DNA of 64,000 nucleotides from contig NZ_BSPC01000054.1 of the NCBI RefSeq assembly GCF_030160835.1, positions 124,001 to 188,000 of the forward strand. The letters are read 5' to 3'. The stretch comes from Labrys miyagiensis (GTDB taxonomy: Bacteria > Pseudomonadota > Alphaproteobacteria > Rhizobiales > Labraceae). A model generated the notes under the pieces. That model was given only the letters and a program-made list of their open reading frames with translations. It did not search any database and had not been told where the DNA came from. Position numbers and translations under genes: made by a program. This document shows positions 8,067 through 16,628 of the stretch, piece by piece. Position 1 is the stretch's first letter, and every line of letters starts with the position of its first letter.

Positions 8067-9599
8067 ATGTCGAAGATCTCGCGCCGTCAAACCCTTGGTC
8101 TCGGCCTGGCAGCCGGCTTCTCCATGACCATGCTTGCCGGTGGCGAAGACACGGCAAAGGCGGCGCCCGCCGGCACCACCTTCTCGCTTCTCCTGGTCAA
8201 CGACATCTACCAGGCCGGTGACACCAAGGGCCGGGGCGGGTTCCCCAAGCTGGCGGCGGTGGTCAAGGCCGAGCGGGCCCGTGGCGTGCCCATGCTGTTC
8301 TGCCACGCCGGCGACAGCTTTTCGCCCTCGCTGATGTCGGGCTTCGACCAGGGCGAGCACATCGTCACGCTCACCAACATGATCAAGCCCGATGTCTTCG
8401 TGCCCGGCAATCACGAGTTCGATTTCGGCACCGACGTCTATTTCAAGCGACTAAGGGAAGCCAATTACCCCTTCTTCGCCGCCAATATGCGCCAGGCCGA
8501 CGGCTCCTCCATCCCTGGCATGCAGGACAACACGATCATCGAGCTCGGCGGCATAAAGGTCGGCGTCACCAGCCTGGCGCTGGCTGCCACGCCCCAGATG
8601 TCGCAGAGCGGCAACCTCGTCTTCAAGCCGGAGATGGAGACCCTCCGCGCCGAGACCGCGGCGCTGCGCAAGGCGGGTGCCGAGTTCATCGTCTGCGTCG
8701 CCCATACCGACCGCACCATGGACAATGAGATCGTGCGCTCGCGCCTGGTCGACGTGCTGCTCTCCGGCCACGACCATGACCTCGCCATCGGCTATGACGG
8801 CCGCACGGTGATGGTGGAGTCCAACGAGGAAGGCAATTTCGTCACGGCCATCGACTTCGCGGTAACAGTGAGCGGCGAAGGCGACCAGCGCAAATTGAGC
8901 TGGCTGCCGAATTTCCGCGTACATGACAGCATGTCGGTGACGCCGGATCCCGAGGTGCAAGCCGTCGTCGACAAGCTCGAAGCCGAGCTGTCGCAGGAAC
9001 TGGACGTGGTGATCGGCAAAACGGTCGTCGCACTCGACAGCCGAACCGCCAGCGTGCGCTCCGAGGAAACGACCATGGGCGATCTGATCGCCGACGCCAT
9101 CCGCGCCCGTACCGATGCCGATTGCGCCCTCACCAATGGCGGCGGCATCCGCGCCAACAAGCTCTACCCGGCCGGCTCGCAGCTCACCCGCCGCGACATC
9201 CTCTCCGAACTGCCTTTCGGCAACACCACGGTGCTCGTCGAGCTGAAGGGGAGCGATCTGAAGGCTGCGTTGGAAAATGGCGTCTCGCAGCTGGAGAATT
9301 ATGCCGGCCGCTTTCCCCAGGTATCGGGCATGATCGTCACAGTGGATAGCAAGGCCCCGGTCGGCTCCCGCATCGTTTCGGTCAGCATCAATAACGAGCC
9401 GCTCGATCCAACCAAGAGCTACAAGCTCGCCTCCAATAATTTCATGCTCGCCGGCGGCGACGGATACACCGCGCTGGCCAAAGGTCGGGTGCTGATCGGC
9501 GCCACCGATGGCAAGCTGCTCGCCAATGAGGTGATGGTCTATGTGCGCCAGAAGGGCGTCATCGGCATCAGCGCGCAGAAGCGCATCGTGATCCAATAG
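8067..9599 (+). CDS. Tat-exported bifunctional metallophosphatase/5'-nucleotidase (UshA-like)
   Basis: A 510-aa periplasmic enzyme that should hydrolyse nucleotides or related phosphoesters. The N-terminus is a twin-arginine signal (SRRQTLGLGLAAGFSM). The metallophosphoesterase domain shows GDSFSPS, GNHEFDFG, VAHTD and LLSGHDHDL. The C-terminal 5_nucleotid_C domain shows GDLIADAIRARTDADCALTN, GGIRA and ASNNFMLAGGDGYTAL. The first metal motif, usually DxH, reads NDIYQ here, so the usual His is a Tyr. The gene stands alone between hicA and a GNAT gene. Confidence 0.88.
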   Translation: MSKISRRQTLGLGLAAGFSMTMLAGGEDTAKAAPAGTTFSLLLVNDIYQAGDTKGRGGFPKLAAVVKAERARGVPMLFCHAGDSFSPSLMSGFDQGEHIVTLTNMIKPDVFVPGNHEFDFGTDVYFKRLREANYPFFAANMRQADGSSIPGMQDNTIIELGGIKVGVTSLALAATPQMSQSGNLVFKPEMETLRAETAALRKAGAEFIVCVAHTDRTMDNEIVRSRLVDVLLSGHDHDLAIGYDGRTVMVESNEEGNFVTAIDFAVTVSGEGDQRKLSWLPNFRVHDSMSVTPDPEVQAVVDKLEAELSQELDVVIGKTVVALDSRTASVRSEETTMGDLIADAIRARTDADCALTNGGGIRANKLYPAGSQLTRRDILSELPFGNTTVLVELKGSDLKAALENGVSQLENYAGRFPQVSGMIVTVDSKAPVGSRIVSVSINNEPLDPTKSYKLASNNFMLAGGDGYTALAKGRVLIGATDGKLLANEVMVYVRQKGVIGISAQKRIVIQ

Positions 9600-9821
9600 G
9601 CATCGCCTCTGGCCTGGATCAGTCAAGCCGACACGGATTTGACCGGCACCTGACCAACTCGGCGCCCCAGCCAACTTCTGGAAAATCAAGCCTTTTCAAG
9701 GGTATGCCCGGCGACCTTCGCGTCCGACCTGATGCCATCCCTTATACTTTCCTTATTTGTCGGCTGCTCTCGTCGAGCCTATTTTCTCGGGTGTCTTCAA
9801 GACCGCAGTGCCGTCAAGCTC

Positions 9822-10322
9822 ATGACCACCATCAGACTTCGCAAAGCCCGGGCCGAGGATCTCGACACCCTGGTGAACCTCGAATTCTCCGTCTTTCCCG
9901 GTGACCGCATCTCCCGCCGAAGCTGGCGGGATCTCCTGAAAAGCCCTTCCGCCCTGGTGACCGTGGCCACGGTCGGCGACATCGTCGCCGGCTGCACGGT
10001 CGTGCTCCTCAATAAGCGCACCGCCATCGCCCGGCTCTATTCGATCGCCGTCGCGCCGGAGGCCCGCAAGCAGGGCGTCGCCCGGCTGCTCTTGGACGTC
10101 GTCATGCTGGCAGCGGCCGAGACCGGTGCCTGCCTCCTCAGGCTCGAGACCCGCTTCGACAATCTCCAGGCCCAGCGCCTGTTCATCCACCTTGGCTTCA
10201 AGCCCTTCAAGCGCATCCCCGCCTATTACGAGGACGGCGCCGAGGCCATTCGTTACCAGCGCATGATTTCGGACGACGAGATCCATGCGCGCCCCGAAAG
10301 CAAGTCATGTCATCTCAACTGA
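9822..10322 (+). CDS. GNAT-family N-acetyltransferase paired with an ATP-grasp ligase
   Basis: A 166-aa GNAT acyltransferase. Motif A for acetyl-CoA binding is YSIAVAPEARKQGVARLLLD (about residues 70-90), followed by RLETRFDNLQAQRLFIHLGF. The start was taken as ATG 9822 (MTTIRLRKA), which removes a poorly conserved 30-residue extension. The 3' end overlaps the next gene by 16 nt, so the two are co-translated. A GNAT next to a RimK-like ATP-grasp with an RLAN domain is a recurring pairing predicted to modify amino acids or peptides. The substrate is unknown. Confidence 0.85.
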   Translation: MTTIRLRKARAEDLDTLVNLEFSVFPGDRISRRSWRDLLKSPSALVTVATVGDIVAGCTVVLLNKRTAIARLYSIAVAPEARKQGVARLLLDVVMLAAAETGACLLRLETRFDNLQAQRLFIHLGFKPFKRIPAYYEDGAEAIRYQRMISDDEIHARPESKSCHLN

Positions 10323-11815
10323 TCATCGTCGAAAAGCGCAGCGATTTCCGCTGGCCGGATCCCGAGGCGCGCGTCCTCACCGCGCAGGAATTCATCGCCG
10401 AGGGCCGAAATGCCCTCAATCGCCCGCATCGGGTGATCAATCTGTGCCGCAGCTACGCCTATCTCAGCATCGGCTATTACGTCTCGCTGCTGGCCGAGGC
10501 CCGTGGCGACCGGGTGACGCCAAGCGTCGAGACCATCACCGACCTGCAGCAAAAGGGGGTGCAGGCCCTCAAGCTCGCCGGGCTCAACCGCTGCCTCGGC
10601 CCCCTGCCCTCGGTGCCGCGCGCCGTCAACGCCATGCGCGTGCAGGTTTTCTTCGGCCAGATCGAGGACAAGGAATTGGCCGAGATGGCGGCCCGCAGTT
10701 TCGAGCTTTTCCGCTGCCCTTTGCTCGCCATCGACCTCGAACGCATCGGTGGCGGCCATGGCTGGAAGATCGCCAACCTCCATCCCCTCGACCCGCGCGA
10801 CGTCGATGCCAGCCGAGACAAGGTCTTTCTCGATGGCCTCGGCAAGTTTGCGCGCCGGCCCTGGCGGGCTGCGCCGACGTCGAGCGGGCCGCGCATGGAT
10901 CTGGCCGTCCTGCACGATCCCAAGGACCCGATGCCGCCCTCCAAGCTCAAGACGCTGCAGGCGATGGCGCGCATCGGCCAGAGCATGGATATTGCGGTCG
11001 AGCTGATCGAGAAGAAGGATTTCCCGCGCCTCACCCAGTTCGATGCCCTGTTCATCCGTGAGACCACGGCGATCGGCCATCACACCTTCCGCTTCGCGCG
11101 CAAGGCGGCGAATGAGGGCATGCCGGTGATCGACGACCCGGACTCGATCCTGCGCTGCACCAACAAGGCCTACCTCTCCGAGCTTCTCGCCGGCAATGGC
11201 ATCGCCGCGCCGCGCACCCTGTTCCTGACCAGGCGCACGCTGCCGACCTTCGAAACGGGCCTGACCTATCCCGTGGTGCTCAAGGTGCCGGATGGGGCCT
11301 TCAGCCTCAGCGTCAAGAAGGCGGAGAACTGGGCCGAGTTCCAGGAGATCGCGGCCGCGATGCTGAAGGAGTCCGACCTCATCCTGGTGCAGGAATTCAT
11401 CTACACCGCTTTCGACTGGCGCATCGGCATCCTCGCCGGCGAGGTGATCTTCGCGGCCAAATACTTCATGTCGTCAGGCCATTGGCAGATCATACAGCAT
11501 GAAGGCGCCGGCAAATATGTCGAGGGCCGCACCCAGGCGGTGGCTGTCCAGGATGTCCCGCGCGAGGTGCTGGATCCGGCCCTCGCTGCCGCCCGCCTGA
11601 TAGGCAACGGGCTTTACGGCGTCGACCTCAAGCAGACCAGGACGGGAGTGCTGGTCATCGAGGTCAACGACAATCCCAACATCGATATCGGCATGGAGGA
11701 TGCGGCGGCGGGCGAGGACCTCTACCGCACGCTGCTGCGGCACTTCCAGACGCTGGTCGATGCCCGGCACCGACAGGTGGCGCCGGTGGTTCCGCTGCAA
11801 AGAACGGGGAGCTGA
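10307..11815 (+). CDS. RimK-family ATP-grasp ligase with RLAN N-terminal domain
   Basis: A 502-aa cytoplasmic ligase expected to form an amide bond using ATP. The first 200 residues fit the RimK-like ATP-grasp N-terminal (RLAN) domain (HRVINLCRSYAYLSIGYYVS). A preATP-grasp segment follows (FDALFIRETTAIGHHTFRFA). The ATP-grasp domain occupies about 280-480, with VVLKVPDGAFSLSVKK, LVQEFIYTAFDWRIGIL and the metal-binding end VIEVNDNPNID. It overlaps the upstream GNAT gene. Known RimK homologs add glutamate to proteins or make small peptides. The RLAN subfamily is uncharacterised as far as I know, so the acceptor cannot be named. Confidence 0.88.
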   Translation: MSSQLIIVEKRSDFRWPDPEARVLTAQEFIAEGRNALNRPHRVINLCRSYAYLSIGYYVSLLAEARGDRVTPSVETITDLQQKGVQALKLAGLNRCLGPLPSVPRAVNAMRVQVFFGQIEDKELAEMAARSFELFRCPLLAIDLERIGGGHGWKIANLHPLDPRDVDASRDKVFLDGLGKFARRPWRAAPTSSGPRMDLAVLHDPKDPMPPSKLKTLQAMARIGQSMDIAVELIEKKDFPRLTQFDALFIRETTAIGHHTFRFARKAANEGMPVIDDPDSILRCTNKAYLSELLAGNGIAAPRTLFLTRRTLPTFETGLTYPVVLKVPDGAFSLSVKKAENWAEFQEIAAAMLKESDLILVQEFIYTAFDWRIGILAGEVIFAAKYFMSSGHWQIIQHEGAGKYVEGRTQAVAVQDVPREVLDPALAAARLIGNGLYGVDLKQTRTGVLVIEVNDNPNIDIGMEDAAAGEDLYRTLLRHFQTLVDARHRQVAPVVPLQRTGS

Positions 11816-11860
11816 GATAACCCCGAAGGACTCGGATCTTGCGAAGATGGGTGCAACGCC

Positions 11861-11885
11861 CACCCTCCCCTTGATGGGGAGGGTG
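11861..11885. terminator. Bidirectional hairpin between the ATP-grasp gene and the AcvB paralog
   Basis: CACCCTCCCC and GGGGAGGGTG pair perfectly around TTGAT. It lies between two convergent genes. No T-run follows, so termination is inferred from position. A half-copy of the larger hairpin family follows at about 11921-11946. Confidence 0.5.
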
Positions 11886-11948
11886 AGTGTCGCGCCTCCT
11901 CCAACAAAATGAGCACCCACGGGCAAGGATGCCTGCGAACCCAGGAAA

Positions 11949-13295
11949 TCAGTGCTTCGCCAATGCCTGGGGCTGCTTCGCCAGCGTCTGCGGCGGCACG
12001 GACCGCGGCCGTCTCGGCACCGGCGGGGCGGAGAGCAGCGGCGAAACGATGATATCCGCGAGACGATCGGAATCGCCATCGAAACCGTGGCCGCCAGACT
12101 CCGGCAGGATCGTGAAATCGGGACGGGCATTGGCGAGTGCTGGGCAGGCCATCGCCGCCATGCGGTCTTCCTTGCCATAGATACATTGCACGCTGGGCGC
12201 GTCGATGCGCGCGGCCTCGGGCAGCAGCGGCGTCTCATTGGGATAATCGTCGTCACTGAGTTCGATGCGCATATCGGTCACCGGCGCGATCGACAGGAGC
12301 GACACCACCGCCACGATGCGCTTGGTGGCCGGCGGCAGGCGGTTATAGACCAGCGGCAGCGCATCGGCGCCGAAGGAATAACCGACCAGCGCCACCCGGT
12401 CGACCGGCCAGGCCGCGCGGAAATGGCGGATGATCCGGCGCAGATCCACAGCCACATCGCCGGGATCGCGCTTGGCCCAGAAATAGCGCCGGGAATCGAT
12501 GGTCACCACGCCGACGCCCCGCTTGGTGAGCGAGGTGGCGAGATTGCGGTTGAGCGGGCCCATGCCGCCATCCCCGGACAGCACCACCGCTAGGCGATGG
12601 GGCAGTGCGTCGGGCTGTGCAACATAAAGCGGCAGGTCGGCAAGATCACCCGGGCCATGCGGGCCGGCATCCTTGCCGAGCGCCTCGGCCGCCTCCTCCG
12701 CGGCCGTCTCGTCGCCATCCTCGATCTCGCGCAAGGCCGTGAAGCTCGCTGCGGTAGAGGCGCTGGCATCGGCATTGGTGAGCGTGGAGGTGTTGGCGGC
12801 GCAGGCCGACACCGTGTCGGGCTTCATGTCGGTGGTGTGAAGGGCGATCACGCCGGCGATGCTGTGACCCGCGGCTTCGAGCGCCAGCGCCCGCGCGGCA
12901 TTCTGGCCGAGACCGGCGCCGGCCAGCACCGGCGTCTGGTAGGGCGCGATGTCGAGCAGGCGCTCCACATGCAGGGTGACATCCTCGATATGGCCGGCCA
13001 GCTCCGTGCAGGTCATGGTGCGGCCGAGCCCGATGACATGCCGGCTCGCCGGCCAGCTCAGGCCAACGACGAGATCGCCGTGCTGCATGAATTCCACCGC
13101 GACCCGGCTCTCGTCCCGGCCGAAGCCATCGGAATCCGAGAGGAGAACGACGACGTTCTTGGGGGCGGCAAAGGGTTTGAAGAGCCTGATATCGCCGAAG
13201 ATCGGATCGGTCGTCGCGCTGCGCCCGGCAGCCTGCGCCATGGTTGCCGGCAGGACCGCGATCATCAGGGCCGACAACATGCAGATGAGACGCAT
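11949..13295 (-). CDS. Second AcvB/VirJ-family exported hydrolase-like protein
   Basis: A 448-aa paralog of AcvB. It has a signal peptide (MRLICMLSALMIAVLPATMA), an N-terminal half with VVVLLSDSDGFGRDE, and a C-terminal VirJ domain with VLSGDGGMGPLNRN, DSRRYFWAKRDP, the nucleophile elbow GYSFGAD and the His motif SGGHGFDGD. The C-terminal tail is Pro/Gln-rich and ends KQPQALAKH, unlike AcvB. It is convergent with the ATP-grasp gene and is not beside an lpiA copy, so its lipid partner is unclear. It could act on the same lysyl-PG, on another aminoacyl lipid, or be VirJ-like. Confidence 0.85.
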   Translation of the reverse strand: MRLICMLSALMIAVLPATMAQAAGRSATTDPIFGDIRLFKPFAAPKNVVVLLSDSDGFGRDESRVAVEFMQHGDLVVGLSWPASRHVIGLGRTMTCTELAGHIEDVTLHVERLLDIAPYQTPVLAGAGLGQNAARALALEAAGHSIAGVIALHTTDMKPDTVSACAANTSTLTNADASASTAASFTALREIEDGDETAAEEAAEALGKDAGPHGPGDLADLPLYVAQPDALPHRLAVVLSGDGGMGPLNRNLATSLTKRGVGVVTIDSRRYFWAKRDPGDVAVDLRRIIRHFRAAWPVDRVALVGYSFGADALPLVYNRLPPATKRIVAVVSLLSIAPVTDMRIELSDDDYPNETPLLPEAARIDAPSVQCIYGKEDRMAAMACPALANARPDFTILPESGGHGFDGDSDRLADIIVSPLLSAPPVPRRPRSVPPQTLAKQPQALAKH

Positions 13296-13397
13296 GGGTC
13301 ACCAAACGGCGAGTGACGGCCTCGCCGCCGTAACACTCCTGTCAGAAAGTAATCCGCAACCTATGCAGGAGTCGAGCCGTCCAATGGAGGTAGGCGA

Positions 13398-14315
13398 TCA
13401 CTTCATATTGATTCTCGTCATCATCACCGCGCCCAATATCAGGAGGCCGCCGACAAGCTGATCGAGGCTGAGAGCTTCGCCGAACACGAAATAGGCGATG
13501 ATCGCCGACAAGATGGGGTGCGAGAGCAGGATGATCGCCACGATCCCGGCGGGCAGGCGGCCGATGCCGACGGCGCTGAGGCCCTGGCCGAGCACCTGGC
13601 AGATCAGGCCGAGGCCGACGACCACGGCCCAGCCTTGCAACGTATGCGGCAGGAAGGTCCCGCCCTCGACCAGCACAATGGCTAGCAGGCCCATAGCCGC
13701 CGCGATGGTGGAGACCAGCGTTACGTCGGCGGCAAGACGGCTGCTGCGCGCCACGCGCAGGGCGACGAGATAGAAGGCGTAGGAAAAACCCGCCGCGGTG
13801 GCCAGCAGGTCGCCTCGCCCCATTGAGAAGCCGCCATGATAGGCCCCACTGGTGATGACCACGCCGACCAAGGCGACGCCGAGCGCCAGCAACACCAAGG
13901 GGCGGATCCGGTCGCGCAGCAGCACGAAGCCGGCGACGACGGAAGCGACCGGCGCGAGATTGGAGATGAAGCTGGCATTGGCCACAGAGGTGAGCGGCAA
14001 GGCGGCATGATAGAAGGCGAGGTCGCCGGAAAAGGCGATGCCCGCCAGCACGGCTGCGACGAGCCCCGGGCGCGACAGCAGGTTCGCCAGGGGTTGGCCG
14101 CCGGCTCGACCGGCTTCCGCGCGAGCCCAGACAACCAGCACAGGCAGCGAAAACATCAGCCGCCAGAACGCCGTCGCCGCCGGCGCCACATCGCTGAAGC
14201 GGGCGAGAATGGGCGACCAGGCAATCGCCAGCACGGCCGCGATCATGGCGCCGAGGCCGACGGAATCCACCACCGGCAGGCTGGCGGCACGGCTGGTGGA
14301 GGTAATATCGCTCAT
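13398..14315 (-). CDS. DMT-superfamily (EamA) transporter
   Basis: A 305-aa inner-membrane protein with ten predicted helices in two EamA repeats (for example LARFSDVAPAATAFWRLMFS and QVLGQGLSAVGIGRLPAGIV). EamA proteins usually export metabolites or amino acids. The substrate is unknown. The start was set at ATG 14315 (MSDITSTSR), which drops 31 poorly conserved residues that would run into the LysR control region. It is divergent from the LysR gene, its likely regulator. Confidence 0.88.
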   Translation of the reverse strand: MSDITSTSRAASLPVVDSVGLGAMIAAVLAIAWSPILARFSDVAPAATAFWRLMFSLPVLVVWARAEAGRAGGQPLANLLSRPGLVAAVLAGIAFSGDLAFYHAALPLTSVANASFISNLAPVASVVAGFVLLRDRIRPLVLLALGVALVGVVITSGAYHGGFSMGRGDLLATAAGFSYAFYLVALRVARSSRLAADVTLVSTIAAAMGLLAIVLVEGGTFLPHTLQGWAVVVGLGLICQVLGQGLSAVGIGRLPAGIVAIILLSHPILSAIIAYFVFGEALSLDQLVGGLLILGAVMMTRINMK

Positions 14316-14397
14316 AACAGGCTCACGCAGGGGACATATTTGCCGAGGCTGACCATAAGCGGGACTTCCCATACGCGAAAACGAATGTATCATATGG

Positions 14398-14414
14398 AAG
14401 GATATCAAATCCTT
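14398..14414. promoter_or_regulatory. Putative operator between the DMT transporter and LysR genes
   Basis: AAGGAT-N5-ATCCTT is a perfect inverted repeat 15 nt before the LysR start. A second dyad, ATAC-N12-GTAT, lies just upstream at about 14371-14390. Their place in a divergent promoter region suggests binding sites for the LysR protein. Confidence 0.4.
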
Positions 14415-14428
14415 ATGGATTGCCTGCC

Positions 14429-15292
14429 ATGCGCCATTTCGACACCGACAGTCTGGAAACGCTGGTCGCCATCGTGGACCGCGGCGGCTTCACGGCGGCG
14501 GGCGAGGCGCTCGGCAAGACGCAGGCAGCGGTCAGTGTCATCGTCTCGCGCATGGAGGCCCGCGTCGGCAAGCGCCTGCTGGAGCGCTCGCGCAAGGGCG
14601 TGACGCCGACCTTCGCCGGCGAGATCCTGATCGGCTATGCCCGCCGCATCCTCAGCCTGGAAGACGAGGCGCTCGCCGCCATCGGTGGGGACGAGGCGGC
14701 CGGACGCGTGCGCCTCGCTGTCCCGGATGACTTCGTCGACATGATGGTGACGCCACTGATCGGTGCCTTCTCGCGGCGATTTCCCCGCGTGCAGCTCGAA
14801 ATGCGCTGCGACCTTTCCTTCCGCCTCGAACCCATGCTGGAGCGCGGCGAGGTCGACCTTGCCATCATCACGCAGGATCCGGCCCGTCCGCTCGGCGAGG
14901 TGCTTCGCCGCGAGCCGCGAGCCTGGTGCGCCGCACGCGACCATCGCCCTGAGCTGATCGATCCGCTGCCGCTCGCCATGTTCCCCGACGGCTGCCGCTG
15001 CCGGCCGGATGCGCTCGCCTCGTTGGAGGCCATGGGCCGGTCCTGGCGGATCGCCTACACCTCCAGCCACATGCCCGGCATCCATTCGGCCGTGAATGCC
15101 GGCATGGCCGTCTCGATCCTGGGGGTCTCCTCGATCCCGAAGGAATGGCGCCGCCTGGGCGAGGCCGAAGGCTTCCCCGAGCTGCCGCCGCTCGACATCG
15201 CGCTGGTCGTCCCGGCCAATGCCAGCGTGGCGACCAGGCGTTTCGCAGCCTTCCTGCGCGAGACGGTATCGCAGCAGGAGCTGGCAGCCTGA
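14429..15292 (+). CDS. LysR-family transcriptional regulator
   Basis: A 287-aa regulator. The N-terminal winged helix-turn-helix is clear (LETLVAIVDRGGFTAAGEAL, then TQAAVSVIVSRMEARVGKRL). A substrate-binding domain follows from about residue 95. The start was placed at ATG 14429 (MRHFDTDSL) because the earlier TTG has no support. The divergent DMT transporter is the most likely target. The effector is unknown. Confidence 0.92.
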   Translation: MRHFDTDSLETLVAIVDRGGFTAAGEALGKTQAAVSVIVSRMEARVGKRLLERSRKGVTPTFAGEILIGYARRILSLEDEALAAIGGDEAAGRVRLAVPDDFVDMMVTPLIGAFSRRFPRVQLEMRCDLSFRLEPMLERGEVDLAIITQDPARPLGEVLRREPRAWCAARDHRPELIDPLPLAMFPDGCRCRPDALASLEAMGRSWRIAYTSSHMPGIHSAVNAGMAVSILGVSSIPKEWRRLGEAEGFPELPPLDIALVVPANASVATRRFAAFLRETVSQQELAA

Positions 15293-15362
15293 GGTGTTCT
15301 GTCGATCTGATAAGGGTAAGGCATGTACGAACACGTTCCCTTAGTAGCTAAGCGAATACCAG

Positions 15363-15467
15363 CGTCATTCCGGACGACCGAAGGGAGATCCGGAATCCAC
15401 GAACACCATCTTCCGAGGGCAATGTTCATGGATTCCGGCGTTCCGCTACGCTCCAGCCGGAATGACG
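15363..15467. repeat. Inverted repeat, CGTCATTCCGG family
   Basis: Outer arms CGTCATTCCGG and CCGGAATGACG enclose GAATCCACGAACA and TGTTCATGGATTC. A second copy with the same arms and inner words lies at 33676-33782. Confidence 0.85.
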
Positions 15468-15507
15468 GTGCTGCGACCAATCCCAAACCCACCGCGCGTT
15501 AGCCACC

Positions 15508-16527
15508 ATGGAGCCTCCCGCCCGCAAGCCCCTGCGCATCGGTTTCATCTTGGCCAACGACTTCACGCTCTCGGCCTTCTCGCTCTTCGTCGACACGCTC
15601 CGCCTCGCCGGCGACGAGGGCGATCGCAGCGGCAAGGTCCATTGCGACTGGGACGTGCTCAGCGCGAACGGCCATCTCATCCGCTCCAGCACGGGCGTCG
15701 AGGTGGCGCCCACGGCGGCGCTCGCCGATCCGCGGCGCTTCACCCATGTCGCCGTGGTCGGCGGCCTGCTGCGCGATCCCGAGCCGGTCGGCGCCGCGGC
15801 CCTGGCTTTTCTGCGCAAGGCGGCACAAGAGAACGTGCCGCTGATCGGCGTCTGCACGGGCACCTTCATCCTCGCGCGCGCAGGCCTAATGCGCGCGCGC
15901 AAGGTCTGCGTGAGCTGGTACCATCTCGAAGAATTCCGCAGCGAGTTTCCGGACAACACGCCCATCGCCGACCGCCTGTTCTTCGTCGACGGCAACCGCA
16001 TCACCTGTTCCGGCGGCGCCGGGGCGGCCGATCTCGCCGCCTTGCTGGTGGAACGCCATCTCGGCCTCGCCATGAAACAGAAGGCCCTCGACGTGCTGCA
16101 GATCGAAAAGGCGCGGGCGCCGTCCGATCCGCAGCCGCATGTGCCGGTGGCCCGGCCCGTCTCTGACAAGCGGGTGCGTCGCGCCTTGCTGATCATGGAG
16201 CAATCCATGGCCGATCCGCTGCCGATCTCGGAGATCGCCAGCCGCTGCGGGCTTTCGACGCGCGGCCTGGAGCGGCTGTTCATGAACGCGCTCAACACCC
16301 GCCCCAACGCCGCCTATGTGCGCCTGCGCCTCGAAGTGGCGCACCAGATGGTTGTAACGACGGCCAAGAGCATGATCGAGATCGGCGGGGTGACCGGCTT
16401 CACCCATTCCTCGAATTTTTCGCGGCGCTTCAAGGAGGCCTTCGGCATCTCGCCGATCGCGTTGCGGAGGAACGGGCGTGGGAGGCCTGCGGCGAGCGAA
16501 AATAGCGTTGGCGCCAACTTTGGCTGA
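15508..16527 (+). CDS. GlxA-type AraC-family transcriptional regulator (DJ-1/PfpI domain + HTH)
   Basis: A 339-aa regulator with an N-terminal DJ-1/PfpI-like domain (FILANDFTLSAFSLFVDTLR, and the nucleophile-elbow stretch GVCTGTFILARAGL near residue 115). A C-terminal double helix-turn-helix AraC domain follows (ISEIASRCGLSTRGLERLF, and IGGVTGFTHSSNFSRRFKEA). GlxA-type proteins control the catabolism of choline, carnitine, arginine or related compounds in rhizobia. No catabolic partner is adjacent, so the effector is not inferred. Confidence 0.9.
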   Translation: MEPPARKPLRIGFILANDFTLSAFSLFVDTLRLAGDEGDRSGKVHCDWDVLSANGHLIRSSTGVEVAPTAALADPRRFTHVAVVGGLLRDPEPVGAAALAFLRKAAQENVPLIGVCTGTFILARAGLMRARKVCVSWYHLEEFRSEFPDNTPIADRLFFVDGNRITCSGGAGAADLAALLVERHLGLAMKQKALDVLQIEKARAPSDPQPHVPVARPVSDKRVRRALLIMEQSMADPLPISEIASRCGLSTRGLERLFMNALNTRPNAAYVRLRLEVAHQMVVTTAKSMIEIGGVTGFTHSSNFSRRFKEAFGISPIALRRNGRGRPAASENSVGANFG

Positions 16528-16540
16528 GGAGCCGCCGGCT

Positions 16541-16621
16541 TGGAGTGGCGGTCTCCGACCGCCATCTTCCTATCCGGGGAGCACAGCGGTTCAAGACTAG
16601 CGGTCGGGGACCGCCACTCCA
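16541..16621. repeat. Hairpin repeat with GTGGCGGTC arms
   Basis: TGGAGTGGCGGTCTCCGACC pairs with GGTCGGGGACCGCCACTCCA around a 41-nt loop. It lies between the convergent ends of the GlxA-type regulator and the degenerate SDR gene. Confidence 0.85.
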
Positions 16622-16628
16622 ATTCACC

